In this document: positions 25,283-34,463 of the stretch, one piece after another
Layout of the letters: each line of letters opens with the position of its first letter
Position numbering within the stretch: the first letter of the stretch is position 1
DNA from: Paracoccaceae bacterium
GTDB taxonomy: Bacteria; Pseudomonadota; Alphaproteobacteria; Rhodobacterales; Rhodobacteraceae
Direction: 5' to 3'
Assembly: GCA_902631295.1 (NCBI GenBank)
Contig: CACOXV010000001.1
Coordinates: 1 to 64,000, forward strand
Length of the DNA: 64,000 bases
Notes under the pieces: generated by a model
The model's input: only the letters and a program-made list of their open reading frames with translations
Databases searched by the model: none
What the model was told of the DNA's origin: nothing
Made by a program: the position numbers and the translations under genes

Positions 25283-25444
25283 AAAAATTAAGCTTAATTA
25301 AAATTGGCATGCACTTGTTAGACTTGACTACAAAAGCAGCTGTGCGTACGATTTGCTTGGTAGATGTGAAAAAACACGCAACCTGCTCGCGCAGCAGTAT
25401 CTGATAGCCAGCCCCCAAAAAAATTAAACTTAAATCAACATTGG
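25283..25444 (+). repeat. Imperfect direct repeat pair upstream of lysR
   Basis: AAAAATTAAGCTTAATTAAAA followed by TTGG at 25283-25307 is partly repeated as AAAAATTAAACTTAAATCAAC plus TTGG at 25419-25444, about 136 bases on. Both contain near-palindromic AT arms. They may be binding sites for the LysR protein encoded next door, or a fixed duplication. Confidence 0.35.
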
Positions 25445-25454
25445 AGGAGTTCTG

Positions 25455-25538
25455 ATGGATAAAAGTATGTATTATGCGCATCGAGTAGCGATAAAAAACT
25501 CATATAAATTATACACCAATTTAAGGGATGCAGAATGA
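25455..25538 (+). CDS. Leader peptide ORF upstream of lysR, 27 aa
   Basis: A strong GGAGGAG stands six bases before an ATG that opens a 27-codon frame (MDKSMYYAHRVAIKNSYKLY...). Its TGA overlaps the ATG of the LysR gene by four bases (ATGA). Because LysR has no ribosome site of its own, its translation probably depends on translating this peptide. Peptide rich in Tyr and Lys. Whether it senses something is inference. Confidence 0.6.
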   Translation: MDKSMYYAHRVAIKNSYKLYTNLRDAE

Positions 25539-26416
25539 TGTTATCTCACAAAGACCTTGAGTTAATGGTGGCCCTGTCGCAACATAAGAACTTTGGGAAA
25601 GCTGCGTCACATTGCAAACTATCACAGCCCGCATTTTCGCTAAGATTGAAGAAAATGGAAAAAATTACCCAAGCACCACTAGTAATGCGCGGTAATAGTT
25701 TTAAGGGTTTTACCCGCGAGGGTGACCTAATCCTTAACTGGGCTAACAAATTACTAGCGGACTCAGAAAGCATGCGACAGGAGATCCAAGCTTTAAAAAA
25801 CATAATAGATGGAAGGTTAGTGCTAGGCATAGTCCCCACTGCGATGTCATTTGCGACTAAAATATCAGCTAAACTAAGAAGAAAAAATCCAAACCTCTCA
25901 ATTGAAATACATTCCCTTACGAGTGATGAAATTTTAAAAAAAATAGAAAAATGTACGCTGGACGCTGGTGTGATACCTATTAAGAATTCAGATGATCATT
26001 TTGCTGATTTTTTATACGAAGAGCATTATGTACTTATTGCTCCTCGAACTCTTGCTAAATCGGGTAATAGTAATCTTACTTGGGAAGATGCCGCGCGCCT
26101 ACCACTATGTTTGCTAACAAATGATAGATATATAAAACAGCATATATATGATACTTTTGAACAAGTAAAAATAAACCCAAAAGTCGTTGTCGAAGCAAAC
26201 GATTTATCAGCGGTTATGGCACAAGTAACTACTGGTAACGCAGCAACAATCTTACCATTTAGTTCGGTAAATTACCTTACTAAAGTCAATTCTTTGCTAA
26301 TATTTGATTTGGTCGAACCCGTAGTCGTTGAAAAAATTGGATTAGTTTTTAATGATCAATCCGCCTTGAGACCAATTGCTTTGGAGCTCAGGGAACTCAC
26401 AAATAAACCGCTATAA
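25535..26416 (+). CDS. LysR-family transcriptional regulator
   Basis: 293 aa. The winged-helix domain is at residues 5-65 (LELMVALSQHKNFGKAASHCKLSQPAFSLRLKKME), followed by a linker helix and a periplasmic-binding-like effector domain opening with GRLVLGIVPTAMSFATKI. It sits immediately before and in the same direction as the formate dehydrogenase gene (137-base gap), so regulation of that gene is likely but unproven. Its start is coupled to a leader ORF. Confidence 0.9.
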   Translation: MMLSHKDLELMVALSQHKNFGKAASHCKLSQPAFSLRLKKMEKITQAPLVMRGNSFKGFTREGDLILNWANKLLADSESMRQEIQALKNIIDGRLVLGIVPTAMSFATKISAKLRRKNPNLSIEIHSLTSDEILKKIEKCTLDAGVIPIKNSDDHFADFLYEEHYVLIAPRTLAKSGNSNLTWEDAARLPLCLLTNDRYIKQHIYDTFEQVKINPKVVVEANDLSAVMAQVTTGNAATILPFSSVNYLTKVNSLLIFDLVEPVVVEKIGLVFNDQSALRPIALELRELTNKPL

Positions 26417-26553
26417 TCATATCGAATAACTACTTAAGAAAATACAATTAGATTGAATAGCAAATCTTTGCAATGCTGTTTTTAGCGAGCTATCCGATTC
26501 TGACCGCGAGCGGGTTTTATTAACCTATTAGCATTCAGAAAGGATAAACTTGA

Positions 26554-27750
26554 ATGAAAATTTTATGCGTATTATACGACGACCCTACCGACGGTATGCC
26601 AAATTCATATGCTCTTGATAGTCTACCAAAAATTGAAAAATATGCAGATGGTATGTCTCTTCCGACCCCCAATGATATTGATTTTACTCCCGGCGAACTT
26701 TTAGGGTGTGTGTCTGGTGAGCTAGGGCTTCGTAAGTTTCTTGAGGAAGCTGGACATACTTTGGTGGTAACCTCCAATAAAGATGGTGATAATTCGGAGG
26801 CCGACAAAGAACTTGTGGATGCCGACGTTGTAATTTCCCAACCATTTTGGCCCTACTATTTGACCCGTGAAAAAATGCAGAAGGCAAAAAATCTTAAAAT
26901 TGCTATTACTGCTGGAATAGGTTCTGATCACGTGGATCTACAGGCGGCTATGGATCACAATATTGATGTCGTTGAAGTAACATTTTGTAATTCGATCTCC
27001 GTTTCTGAACATATCGTTATGATGATCCTATCAATGGTGCGTGACTATCATACTCAGCACGCTATCGCCAAATCAGGTGGTTGGAATATAGCTGACGCCG
27101 TGAAGCGGTCTTATGACGTAGAAGGCATGCATATCGGCACTGTGGCGGCTGGTCGAATTGGTTTGGCGGCATTAAGAAGAATGAAACCATTCGAGGTAAA
27201 TTTACACTACTTTGATCGTCATAGACTTTCTGCAGAAGTTGAAAAAGAACTGAATTTAACTTTCCACGAAACTGTTGAGTCAATGGTTGCGGTTTGTGAT
27301 GTTGTTACAATAAACTGTCCATTGCATCCTGAAACAGAAAACTTATTTGATGCCCAAATGATCTCTAAAATGAAAAAAGGCGCTTACATCATAAATACTG
27401 CACGCGGAAAAATTTGTAATAGGGAAGCAATTGCGGAGGCATTAGAAAGCGGACAACTGAGTGGATACGCAGGAGACGTTTGGTTCCCTCAACCGGCACC
27501 AAACGATCATATCTGGAGAACAATGCCAAATCACGGAATGACGCCCCACACCTCCGGAACATCTCTATCAGCGCAAGCAAGGTATGCGGCAGGTACTCGT
27601 GAAATTTTAGAATGTTTCTTTGATAAGAAGCCTATCCGCTCTGAATATTTAATAGTACAGGGCGGTGAGTTAGCCGGAACAGGTGCTCACTCGTATAGCA
27701 AAGGTAGTGCTACCAGCGGTTCAGAGGAGGCCAGCAAATACAAAAAATAA
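26554..27750 (+). CDS. fdh: NAD-dependent formate dehydrogenase
   Basis: 398 aa; D-2-hydroxyacid dehydrogenase superfamily, FDH branch. The N-terminal DPTDGMPNSYALDSLP and FTPGELLGCVSGELGLR, the catalytic-region VEVTFCNSISVSEHIVM, the coenzyme loop AAGRIGLAALRRM, and the SGxxL end PHTSGTSLSAQARYA are all present. Oxidises formate to CO2 and yields NADH; in marine bacteria this salvages one-carbon units. AAAGGA is 9 bases ahead of ATG. A 12-bp terminator follows. Confidence 0.94.
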   Translation: MKILCVLYDDPTDGMPNSYALDSLPKIEKYADGMSLPTPNDIDFTPGELLGCVSGELGLRKFLEEAGHTLVVTSNKDGDNSEADKELVDADVVISQPFWPYYLTREKMQKAKNLKIAITAGIGSDHVDLQAAMDHNIDVVEVTFCNSISVSEHIVMMILSMVRDYHTQHAIAKSGGWNIADAVKRSYDVEGMHIGTVAAGRIGLAALRRMKPFEVNLHYFDRHRLSAEVEKELNLTFHETVESMVAVCDVVTINCPLHPETENLFDAQMISKMKKGAYIINTARGKICNREAIAEALESGQLSGYAGDVWFPQPAPNDHIWRTMPNHGMTPHTSGTSLSAQARYAAGTREILECFFDKKPIRSEYLIVQGGELAGTGAHSYSKGSATSGSEEASKYKK

Positions 27751-27766
27751 ACACTTTCCGGCAGTT

Positions 27767-27796
27767 AGCAAGGTTTCAAATTTCTGAAACCTTGCT
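27767..27796 (+). terminator. Rho-independent terminator after fdh
   Basis: A 12-bp perfect stem: AGCAAGGTTTCA, loop aatttc, TGAAACCTTGCT, then TTAT. It lies 17 bases after the stop codon. Confidence 0.85.
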
Positions 27797-27910
27797 TTAT
27801 CAACAGTTTAACCCCACCCAAACTTACAATACCCCCTGATCACTCTCAAAGACGTTTATTCAGATTAGGTCATTTGCTACGTATGTAGTAATTTTAATAA
27901 TGCGGACTAG

Positions 27911-28084
27911 AACCTATTTTATCGTCATGGTGACGAAAGCTTTAAAATCGCTGTAGCTATGGGAGTTCGTTCACATCATTAGAAGTTTGGAAATATGCCT
28001 GCAATCGAAAATTTACCTGGATCTGACGTAACAGCCATTGTTGTATATGTAAGAGAACTACAAAGGGCCAATGTAATATTTTAG
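27911..28084 (+). pseudogene. C-terminal remnant of a c-type cytochrome
   Basis: A frame broken by at least two stops reads HGDESFKIAVAMGVRSHH, stop, KFGNMPAIENLPGSD, VTAIVVYVRELQRA, and TAG. This is the second half of a class I cytochrome c domain: the distal methionine of the haem in FGNMPA and the final helix YVRELQRA. The CxxCH end is missing. The BNR-repeat gene follows 85 bases on; the two families often neighbour each other, so the operon has probably lost its cytochrome. Confidence 0.65.
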
Positions 28085-28168
28085 TTCCAAGATGACAAAT
28101 CTAATACCAAGTGATAGCACTTCCCTCTCTTCAAGAAATAACCAATATTAAAGTGACGCGTTAAAAAG

Positions 28169-29416
28169 ATGTATAGAGCTAAAAAGTCATTATTAGGTTT
28201 AATCTTTTCTATAATACTTCTTACGTGGGCATCCAGTTTTTCTAATGCGGATAACAGCTTATTTACGGCAATTGAAAAAGTCCCATTGCCAACTGAAGTT
28301 AGTGCACAAGAAGCCTCTCTTACAAGTAAAGATGGCATTTTGTATATGACTTGGATGGAAAATGTTAATACTCAAACTAAAGTTATGTTCTCAATGAAGA
28401 CTGCTAATGGGTGGTCCGAACCTACACCTGTTCATATTGGTCACGACCTTTTTGTGAATTGGGCCGATTTTCCTAGTATTGCAATACTTAGTGATAAAAC
28501 AATTGCTGTTCACTGGTTACAGAAAATTGGCAAGTCGGCTTTTGATTATCAAATTAACATAGCTTTATCGTCAAATAATGGAAAAACTTGGAGCAACCCA
28601 AAAATTTTGCATGAGGATCTTTCTCCAGTGCAGCATGGCTTTGTGTCAATGACACCTAGCAAAGAAAAATTACTTACAATTATCTGGCTCGATGGACGTA
28701 CTTACGGTGTTAAGTTGGGAGAAACAAAAAACGAAACCGAGGCTATGCAGTTACGCGCCACAACTATCACAAGTGACGGTATTATAGGTAAGGAAGTAGC
28801 AATTGATAAGCGCACATGTTCGTGTTGCCAGACTAGTATTACGGTGACAGATAAGGGAACAGTAATCGCAGCTTACAGAGATAGATCAGAAGGTGAAATA
28901 CGTGATATTTCGATTGCACGATTAGAGCAGAATATTTGGCAAGAGCCCTTTAATCTATACGACGATGGGTGGAAACTATCAGGATGCCCAGTTAACGGAC
29001 CAGCAATCTCGTCAATTGATAAGTTAGTAGCAGTTGCTTGGTTCACAGGCGCAAAGGGAATTTCAGCGGTGAAGATTGCGTTTTCTGATGACGACGGCAA
29101 AAGCTTTGCGACACCATTTATTATAGAAAACAAAGATCCCATTGGCAGAGTAGACTTAGAAATGCTACCAGATGGTGATGCACTGGTTAGCTGGGTAGAA
29201 TGGGTAGATGGTAACGAGATAATTAACATCTGCAGAGCAAGTCAAGAACATGGGTGTAAAGCTCAGGAACAGCTCGTTTTCAATGCATCTAATGCTTCTT
29301 TAAATTTCCCTCAATTAGAACGCGTCAATGAAGACATTTATCTTGTTTGGACCCAACCAGATGAAAATGGAGATAACTTATCAATGCTTCGTTTGTCACC
29401 TAAGCTAATCGATTAA
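28169..29416 (+). CDS. Secreted BNR/sialidase-like beta-propeller protein
   Basis: 415 aa. Signal peptide LLGLIFSIILLTWASSFSNA. Asp-box-type turns occur at SSNNGKTWSNP and SDDDGKSFATP, and CSCCQTSI and LSGCPVNGPAIS give paired cysteines. Exo-alpha-sialidase is the name usually given, but no catalytic arginine triad is obvious, and a role in cytochrome or metal handling is possible given the cytochrome remnant before it. Confidence 0.72.
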   Translation: MYRAKKSLLGLIFSIILLTWASSFSNADNSLFTAIEKVPLPTEVSAQEASLTSKDGILYMTWMENVNTQTKVMFSMKTANGWSEPTPVHIGHDLFVNWADFPSIAILSDKTIAVHWLQKIGKSAFDYQINIALSSNNGKTWSNPKILHEDLSPVQHGFVSMTPSKEKLLTIIWLDGRTYGVKLGETKNETEAMQLRATTITSDGIIGKEVAIDKRTCSCCQTSITVTDKGTVIAAYRDRSEGEIRDISIARLEQNIWQEPFNLYDDGWKLSGCPVNGPAISSIDKLVAVAWFTGAKGISAVKIAFSDDDGKSFATPFIIENKDPIGRVDLEMLPDGDALVSWVEWVDGNEIINICRASQEHGCKAQEQLVFNASNASLNFPQLERVNEDIYLVWTQPDENGDNLSMLRLSPKLID

Positions 29417-29594
29417 ATTATTATCATATGTAGCTTTTTCAGTAAAAATGTGAGCGCAGAATAACTAGCAAGTAAAGCGGTCAAGGTTATGACCCCCACC
29501 CCATTGATCACAAAGTTATCAGTAAAATGTTTCCCCTGTGTTTCTCCACAAAAGTTTGAATTCTACCCTCGTATATCTAAGTCATTGAAAGTAT
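29417..29594. other. Intergenic region
   Basis: Short spacer between the BNR gene and the tRNA; no additional feature seen. Confidence 0.3.
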
Positions 29595-29671
29595 TGGCGC
29601 ACCGGGTAGGATTCGAACCCACGGCCCCTTGATTCGAAGTCAAGTGCTCTATCCAGCTGAGCTACCGGTGC
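29595..29671 (-). tRNA. tRNA-Arg (anticodon TCG)
   Basis: The minus strand gives a 7-bp acceptor stem (GCACCGG with CCGGTGC), D-arm AGCTCAGCTGGATAGAGC, anticodon arm CTTGACTTCGAATCAAG with anticodon TCG, T-arm GTGGGTTCGAATCCTAC and an encoded CCA. TCG reads CGA and its family. All arms pair. Confidence 0.97.
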
Positions 29672-29804
29672 CAATTTTGAAATCAAACAAATCTCAAGCC
29701 TCAAAATCACACGGTTAATTACAAGTGTCAACAGGATGAATATAACTATGCGCTAAACGGATATTCTGTAAAATGAAGCAAACCATTAATAGCGAGATAA
29801 AGTA

Positions 29805-31019
29805 TTAATTATCAAAACCACCAAAATTCTTAAATAAATTTGGATCACCAAAAATATCATTATATTCATTGGTGCTTCCGGTTCCCCCATCACCACCTTC
29901 CGTTTCAAGTGCATCCGCATTATTTTGTAGAAGCTTTAGCTGATCGGCAAAATTGGATTTTTTGGCATCTTCTGCCTTCGCAATGCACTCGGCACCGTAA
30001 AGATTATTTTTAATAATCTGTTGCCAACCAATGATAGCCACTAAAAATAAAAATAGAATTACAAAAATTGACTTGGGCAGAACAAATACTTTTTTGCTGT
30101 TTTCTTTCAATCGATCACTACTAATTTCCTTACTCATTTTTTCAGCGCTCTCCAGAGCCTTTTTTCTTTCCTGCCGGCGGCGAAAAATTTCGTATAAAAT
30201 TGCAGCTATTAGGGTCAAACATATGATTACAAAAGCCAGCGCGCTTATGGCTGGGCTAATTCCTAACCGCACTTTGGTTGCAATAACGGTTGTTAGCGTC
30301 TGCTCCGATAATATACTAAAGACGGTTGTATTATAATTTTCAAAAGAGGCTAAAAACGCGATGACTGCGGAAGAACCTATAGCTGGCATAAGGTATGGGA
30401 TTAATATTTTCATGAATACTTGCGTTTGGCTAGCACCCAGGTCTAACGCTGCCTCTTCTTGCGTCGTATCAAAACGTTGAAGCCGCGCTACAAAAATTAA
30501 AAAACAGTAAGTAGATATAAAACAAGTTTGACCCAAGATGGTTAGAAATATACCGTTTCTTCCCAACTCTGAAATAATTCCCTCGCCACCCAGGGTCGCA
30601 ATTCGATCCCACAAAACAACCGTTGATATCCCAATAACAACTCCCGGAAACAGAACAGGCATTATGGACATAGAGTAAAAAAGTGTTCGGAGCTTACTGT
30701 GAACCTGTGTCAATACTATTGCCGCTGACATACCAATTGGAACTGATAATGTGACGACTCCAAGTGCAATAAATAAGCTCGTTATAAAGCCAACATGTAA
30801 ATCCCTGTCTGCAGCCAAACCAGCCAATCGCTGACCATCGTACGCAATTTTTCCCTCATTAAACCATCTAAAACTAAAACATTCCCACGGGGTTATTGAC
30901 GGGAACTCAGCAGAATTAAATGCTGTAACGCTCATTATGATTAGAGGACCAAATAAGTATAGAAAAAATATAGAAATATAGATACCAAGTAAAATTTGGA
31001 ACGCACGGTTTGAGGTCAT
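29805..31019 (-). CDS. Polyamine-type ABC transporter permease (PotC-like) with long C-terminal tail
   Basis: 404 aa, against about 270-290 usual. Residues 1-280 are a normal PotC-type permease with six helices and the EAA loop EEAALDLGASQTQVFMKILIP. Then comes a charged stretch, a seventh hydrophobic helix (SIFVILFLFLVAIIGWQQII) and a soluble tail rich in Asn, Gly and Asp. The tail is out of the usual family and has a possible extra function. Overlaps the upstream permease gene by four bases. Confidence 0.88.
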   Translation of the reverse strand: MTSNRAFQILLGIYISIFFLYLFGPLIIMSVTAFNSAEFPSITPWECFSFRWFNEGKIAYDGQRLAGLAADRDLHVGFITSLFIALGVVTLSVPIGMSAAIVLTQVHSKLRTLFYSMSIMPVLFPGVVIGISTVVLWDRIATLGGEGIISELGRNGIFLTILGQTCFISTYCFLIFVARLQRFDTTQEEAALDLGASQTQVFMKILIPYLMPAIGSSAVIAFLASFENYNTTVFSILSEQTLTTVIATKVRLGISPAISALAFVIICLTLIAAILYEIFRRRQERKKALESAEKMSKEISSDRLKENSKKVFVLPKSIFVILFLFLVAIIGWQQIIKNNLYGAECIAKAEDAKKSNFADQLKLLQNNADALETEGGDGGTGSTNEYNDIFGDPNLFKNFGGFDN

Positions 31020-31927
31020 CTAACAACCTCGCCAATTGTAACTTTAAACAAGCGCATCATCAAAAGCACAAAGGCTACGGAGACAACTAACAAAATAATT
31101 GAATAGGCTGATCCACGTGACCAATTATCATTCATATTAAACCACTGATAAATAAGTTGTGTGAACCAAAAAGTATTTGGGCTACTGAGCACGACTGGTG
31201 TAGCCAAGGCGCCTGCAGTGAGCATGAAAACCATAGTAGACCCAGAAGCTATGCCAGCTTTAGCATGTGGAATTACGATACGCCAATGTGTCCTTATTGT
31301 AGAGGACCCCAAATCTTTAGCTGCTTCAAGCTGATTAGTATCAAGCGTATCCAAAGCGTTGTATAATGGGAAAATCATTAAAAGTATGTAGGCGTATGTC
31401 AGGCCAGTATATAACGCGACGTCCAAGGCAATAAAATTTACCGCAACATCAAGCAAACCCAGTTCTATTAACAAATTATTTATTACGCCTTCGCCAGCAA
31501 ATAAAATCCGAATTGCAAAAGAACGAAGGAGTTCGTTTATCCAGAAGGGTATAATAAGAGCAAGTATCAACAAGCGCGTTGCGTTTGGTGTTGCTAGTTT
31601 GGCGATATAAAAGGCAATTGGATAACAAAAACATAAGTTTATAATTGTCACTAATACAGCGGTTCCGATAGTGTCAACAAATACCCCTATATCCACATAG
31701 TTGTATGTGTCTTTACTTGTCTCAGATCCAAAAAGAAAATGATTGTAATGTGTCAATGTATAGACATCATCCGGACCCCCTCTCAATAAGGGCGGTAGGT
31801 TGGGTCGAAATGATAAATCCAGCATATAGAGCTGTGGAATTAAAATCAAAAAAACTAACCAAAACGTTATGGCAATGAGAAAAAACGTTGAGATTAATGA
31901 TCCATTTTTTTTATAAAAACTATCCAT
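31016..31927 (-). CDS. Polyamine-type ABC transporter permease (PotB-like)
   Basis: 303 aa, six helices. The coupling EAA loop is LEAAKDLGSSTIRTHWRIVIPH. PotB-family features such as WINELLRSFA and FPLYNALDTLD are present. AAGG sits nine bases before the ATG. Follows the ATPase gene by 12 bases. Confidence 0.9.
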   Translation of the reverse strand: MDSFYKKNGSLISTFFLIAITFWLVFLILIPQLYMLDLSFRPNLPPLLRGGPDDVYTLTHYNHFLFGSETSKDTYNYVDIGVFVDTIGTAVLVTIINLCFCYPIAFYIAKLATPNATRLLILALIIPFWINELLRSFAIRILFAGEGVINNLLIELGLLDVAVNFIALDVALYTGLTYAYILLMIFPLYNALDTLDTNQLEAAKDLGSSTIRTHWRIVIPHAKAGIASGSTMVFMLTAGALATPVVLSSPNTFWFTQLIYQWFNMNDNWSRGSAYSIILLVVSVAFVLLMMRLFKVTIGEVVR

Positions 31928-31939
31928 GACGCTTAACCT

Positions 31940-33052
31940 TTAATCAAGCGCCAGTGGGCCGCTAGGTAAAACGATTGCGCTTTGAGCTGAAAAGGCAAGC
32001 TCAATTTTAGAGCCAGGAGTAAGATGAGAAGTATCAAAGACACTGGGAACACTGAATCTAATACTTTTTTTTGTGCTCGATTTTAAATAAATATTTTTTA
32101 AGTTACCCTCAAACTCGATAGTTTTGATATCAGCAGAAAACTTGTTTTTAGGAGCTTTAGTATCTTTTGCTAAATTTAGAGACTCTGGCCTAACAAAAAC
32201 AATTGCCTCGTCTCCAACCCCTATATTGTGTAGATTACCAGCAGTTGTTTTCCCAATAGCTCCACTAAAAGACTTACCATCAACATTAACCTGCGCTGTC
32301 CCTTTTGAAACTTTTTCTACTTTTCCCGCAAAAGCATTATTTTCGCCAACAAAAGTAGCAACAAAGGGCGTACTTGGAGCTTGATATACTTCATAGCAAG
32401 AGCCCACTTGCTCAAGTTGACCGTCATTCATAACCCCAACTCTATCGGACATAGTGAGAGCTTCACCTTGGTCGTGCGTTATATAAATGAAAGTTATACC
32501 AACTCTTTGTTGGATGGCTCTGAGCTCAGTTCGCATTTTTTGACGTAATTTAAGGTCGAGCGCTGATAGTGGCTCATCAAGTAAAAGAACCTCGGGCTCT
32601 ACCGCCAGAGCTCTTGCAATTGCCACTCTTTGCTTCTGACCTCCAGATAATTCATGCACTTTCTTGTCACCTTGGCCATTCAAAGCAACCAAATCAAGTA
32701 ATTCACCAGCTCTTTTACGCCTTGCCTGTTTACCCACACCTCTGACCTCGAGAGAGAAAGCAATATTATCTGCGACTGACATTAGTGGGAATAACGCTAA
32801 ATTTTGGAAGATTAAAGAGGTTGGACGCTTATTCGGCCCAATGCCCGACATATTTTGTCCCCCAATAAGAACTTTACCTTCAGAAGGTTCAAGAAAACCT
32901 GATACGGCTCTTAAAAGTGTGGTCTTCCCACAACCAGAGGGCCCTAGGAAGCTAAAAAACTCACCAGCTTCTATTTTAACATTTACGTTTTTTGCGGCAT
33001 AAAAGTCGCCAAATGCGATTGATACACTTTGGAGTTCAACGTCAGCACTCAT
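31940..33052 (-). CDS. Polyamine-type ABC transporter ATPase (PotA-like)
   Basis: 370 aa. Walker A GPSGCGKTT, Q-loop at IFQNLALFP, signature LSGGQKQRVAIARALA, Walker B VLLLDEPLSALD and the switch His in IYITHDQGEAL are all present; a TOBE domain follows from residue 240. Powers uptake by the two permeases. An intact hairpin separates it from the binding-protein gene upstream, as is typical where the binding protein is made in excess. Confidence 0.93.
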   Translation of the reverse strand: MSADVELQSVSIAFGDFYAAKNVNVKIEAGEFFSFLGPSGCGKTTLLRAVSGFLEPSEGKVLIGGQNMSGIGPNKRPTSLIFQNLALFPLMSVADNIAFSLEVRGVGKQARRKRAGELLDLVALNGQGDKKVHELSGGQKQRVAIARALAVEPEVLLLDEPLSALDLKLRQKMRTELRAIQQRVGITFIYITHDQGEALTMSDRVGVMNDGQLEQVGSCYEVYQAPSTPFVATFVGENNAFAGKVEKVSKGTAQVNVDGKSFSGAIGKTTAGNLHNIGVGDEAIVFVRPESLNLAKDTKAPKNKFSADIKTIEFEGNLKNIYLKSSTKKSIRFSVPSVFDTSHLTPGSKIELAFSAQSAIVLPSGPLALD

Positions 33053-33096
33053 TTATTTTATCCTCAGTATATTTCGGATACCGACAAACTAAACGA

Positions 33097-33118
33097 GCGC
33101 CAAGTGTAAACTTGGCGC
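33097..33118 (-). terminator. Intra-operon hairpin after the binding-protein gene
   Basis: GCGCCAAG and CTTGGCGC form an 8-bp GC-rich stem with a six-base loop between the stop of the binding protein and the start of the ATPase; a T-containing stretch follows on the minus strand. Probably a partial terminator or mRNA stabiliser, giving more binding protein than transporter. Confidence 0.6.
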
Positions 33119-33142
33119 CCACTTTATTTTTATGTTTACAAA

Positions 33143-34312
33143 TTATGCAGTTTCAAATTTGTTAGCATACTCAGCGCGCGCATCTGCAAACCAAGGTGGC
33201 TCAGGTGGCCAAGCGTTTAATTTAGATGCAGTATCACCAGGATATACTGCCTGAGAAATTGCTTTAGTTTCATCAGAATAGAAATCGGAAGCTCCAATTA
33301 CAGCTGAATTATAGCCTATTTCATTAATGGTTTGCCCACCAACTTCTGGAGTAAAGCTATAATTGATGAGCTCATAAGCCTCATCGATATTTTCCGCTTT
33401 AGCTGACAGCGTAATACCATCAACCCATGCCAAAGCACCCTCTTCAGTCGTCTGATAAGCGACAGGCTCACCAGCTTTCATCATTGAAACAATTGGCCCA
33501 TCCCATGTTTGACCAACAACTACGCCATCAGATGTAAAGCCTTGTTTCTGAGGATCAGCACCTGACCAGAATTTTACCAAGTTACCTTTCTTAGCGATAC
33601 AGTACTCAGTAATTATCTCCCAGTTCTTACGCATTGTGTCTTCATCTTTATATGAGGACCAGAAATCCATTTTACCCTGGTGATGCATCCAAATACCGCA
33701 TCCTGTCATCATTGAATATGTTCGACCCATCATGAATGCGCCATCAATACCAGGGTTAGGCTCCCAAAGATCTCCAAAACTTGGAAGTCCATCAGGTGTC
33801 CATTTATCAGTACGCCATGAGATAGACTCCGTACCCCATAACTGAGGAACCCAATGTGAACCTTTTCCACCAAAGTTCCAGTCTCTTTCCCCAACAGCGA
33901 CCATTCCTGGGTTAACATTTCCAATATTAGTAATTTTATTCATATCAAATGGAGCGAGAACACCAAGATTTTCCCATTGTAATGCTCTCATATTTGTAGG
34001 ACTTGCTAAATCAAAACCAGCTCCTCCACCTGCTTTCATTTTAGCAATGATCTCACCGTTATCACCAATCTTGGTATGGTTCACTGTAATACCAGTTTTT
34101 GCCTTGAAATCTGCAAGCACTGAGTCAGGTAGATATTCACCCCACATCAAAACATTTAGTTCACCACTAGTGGCGGCAAAAGCATTTTTTACAAACATTG
34201 GAGCAACTGGTGCAAATGCAGCAAGCGCAGCACCTCGCTTTATAAGCGTTCTACGGTTGAACTCCTTGGCAGCCACCCCTGTGGATAGCGAAGAGTTTTT
34301 ATTTTTAGTCAT
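33143..34312 (-). CDS. ABC transporter substrate-binding protein, Tat-exported (PotD/F-like)
   Basis: 389 aa. A twin-arginine signal, FNRRTLIKRGAALAAFAP, is followed by AFAATSG; export is through Tat. Then GELNVLMWGEYLPDSVLADFKAKTG is the PotD/PotF-type start of extracellular solute-binding proteins for polyamines and related cations. Ligand residues cannot be judged by eye. GGAGGT lies just before ATG. First gene of the operon, divergent from the MetE-like gene. Confidence 0.9.
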   Translation of the reverse strand: MTKNKNSSLSTGVAAKEFNRRTLIKRGAALAAFAPVAPMFVKNAFAATSGELNVLMWGEYLPDSVLADFKAKTGITVNHTKIGDNGEIIAKMKAGGGAGFDLASPTNMRALQWENLGVLAPFDMNKITNIGNVNPGMVAVGERDWNFGGKGSHWVPQLWGTESISWRTDKWTPDGLPSFGDLWEPNPGIDGAFMMGRTYSMMTGCGIWMHHQGKMDFWSSYKDEDTMRKNWEIITEYCIAKKGNLVKFWSGADPQKQGFTSDGVVVGQTWDGPIVSMMKAGEPVAYQTTEEGALAWVDGITLSAKAENIDEAYELINYSFTPEVGGQTINEIGYNSAVIGASDFYSDETKAISQAVYPGDTASKLNAWPPEPPWFADARAEYANKFETA

Positions 34313-34463
34313 TAATACCTCCGGGTTTAGTTAGTCTAGTAGTCGCAAAAGCTTGTTACTAATACGGTTAAAAATCAATAAAAATTTTAATAAAAGTATC
34401 AAATTTATGGTAGCTTTAAGTAATAATTACACTAACAGATATGCAAAATAGAGTGGTGCTGAA

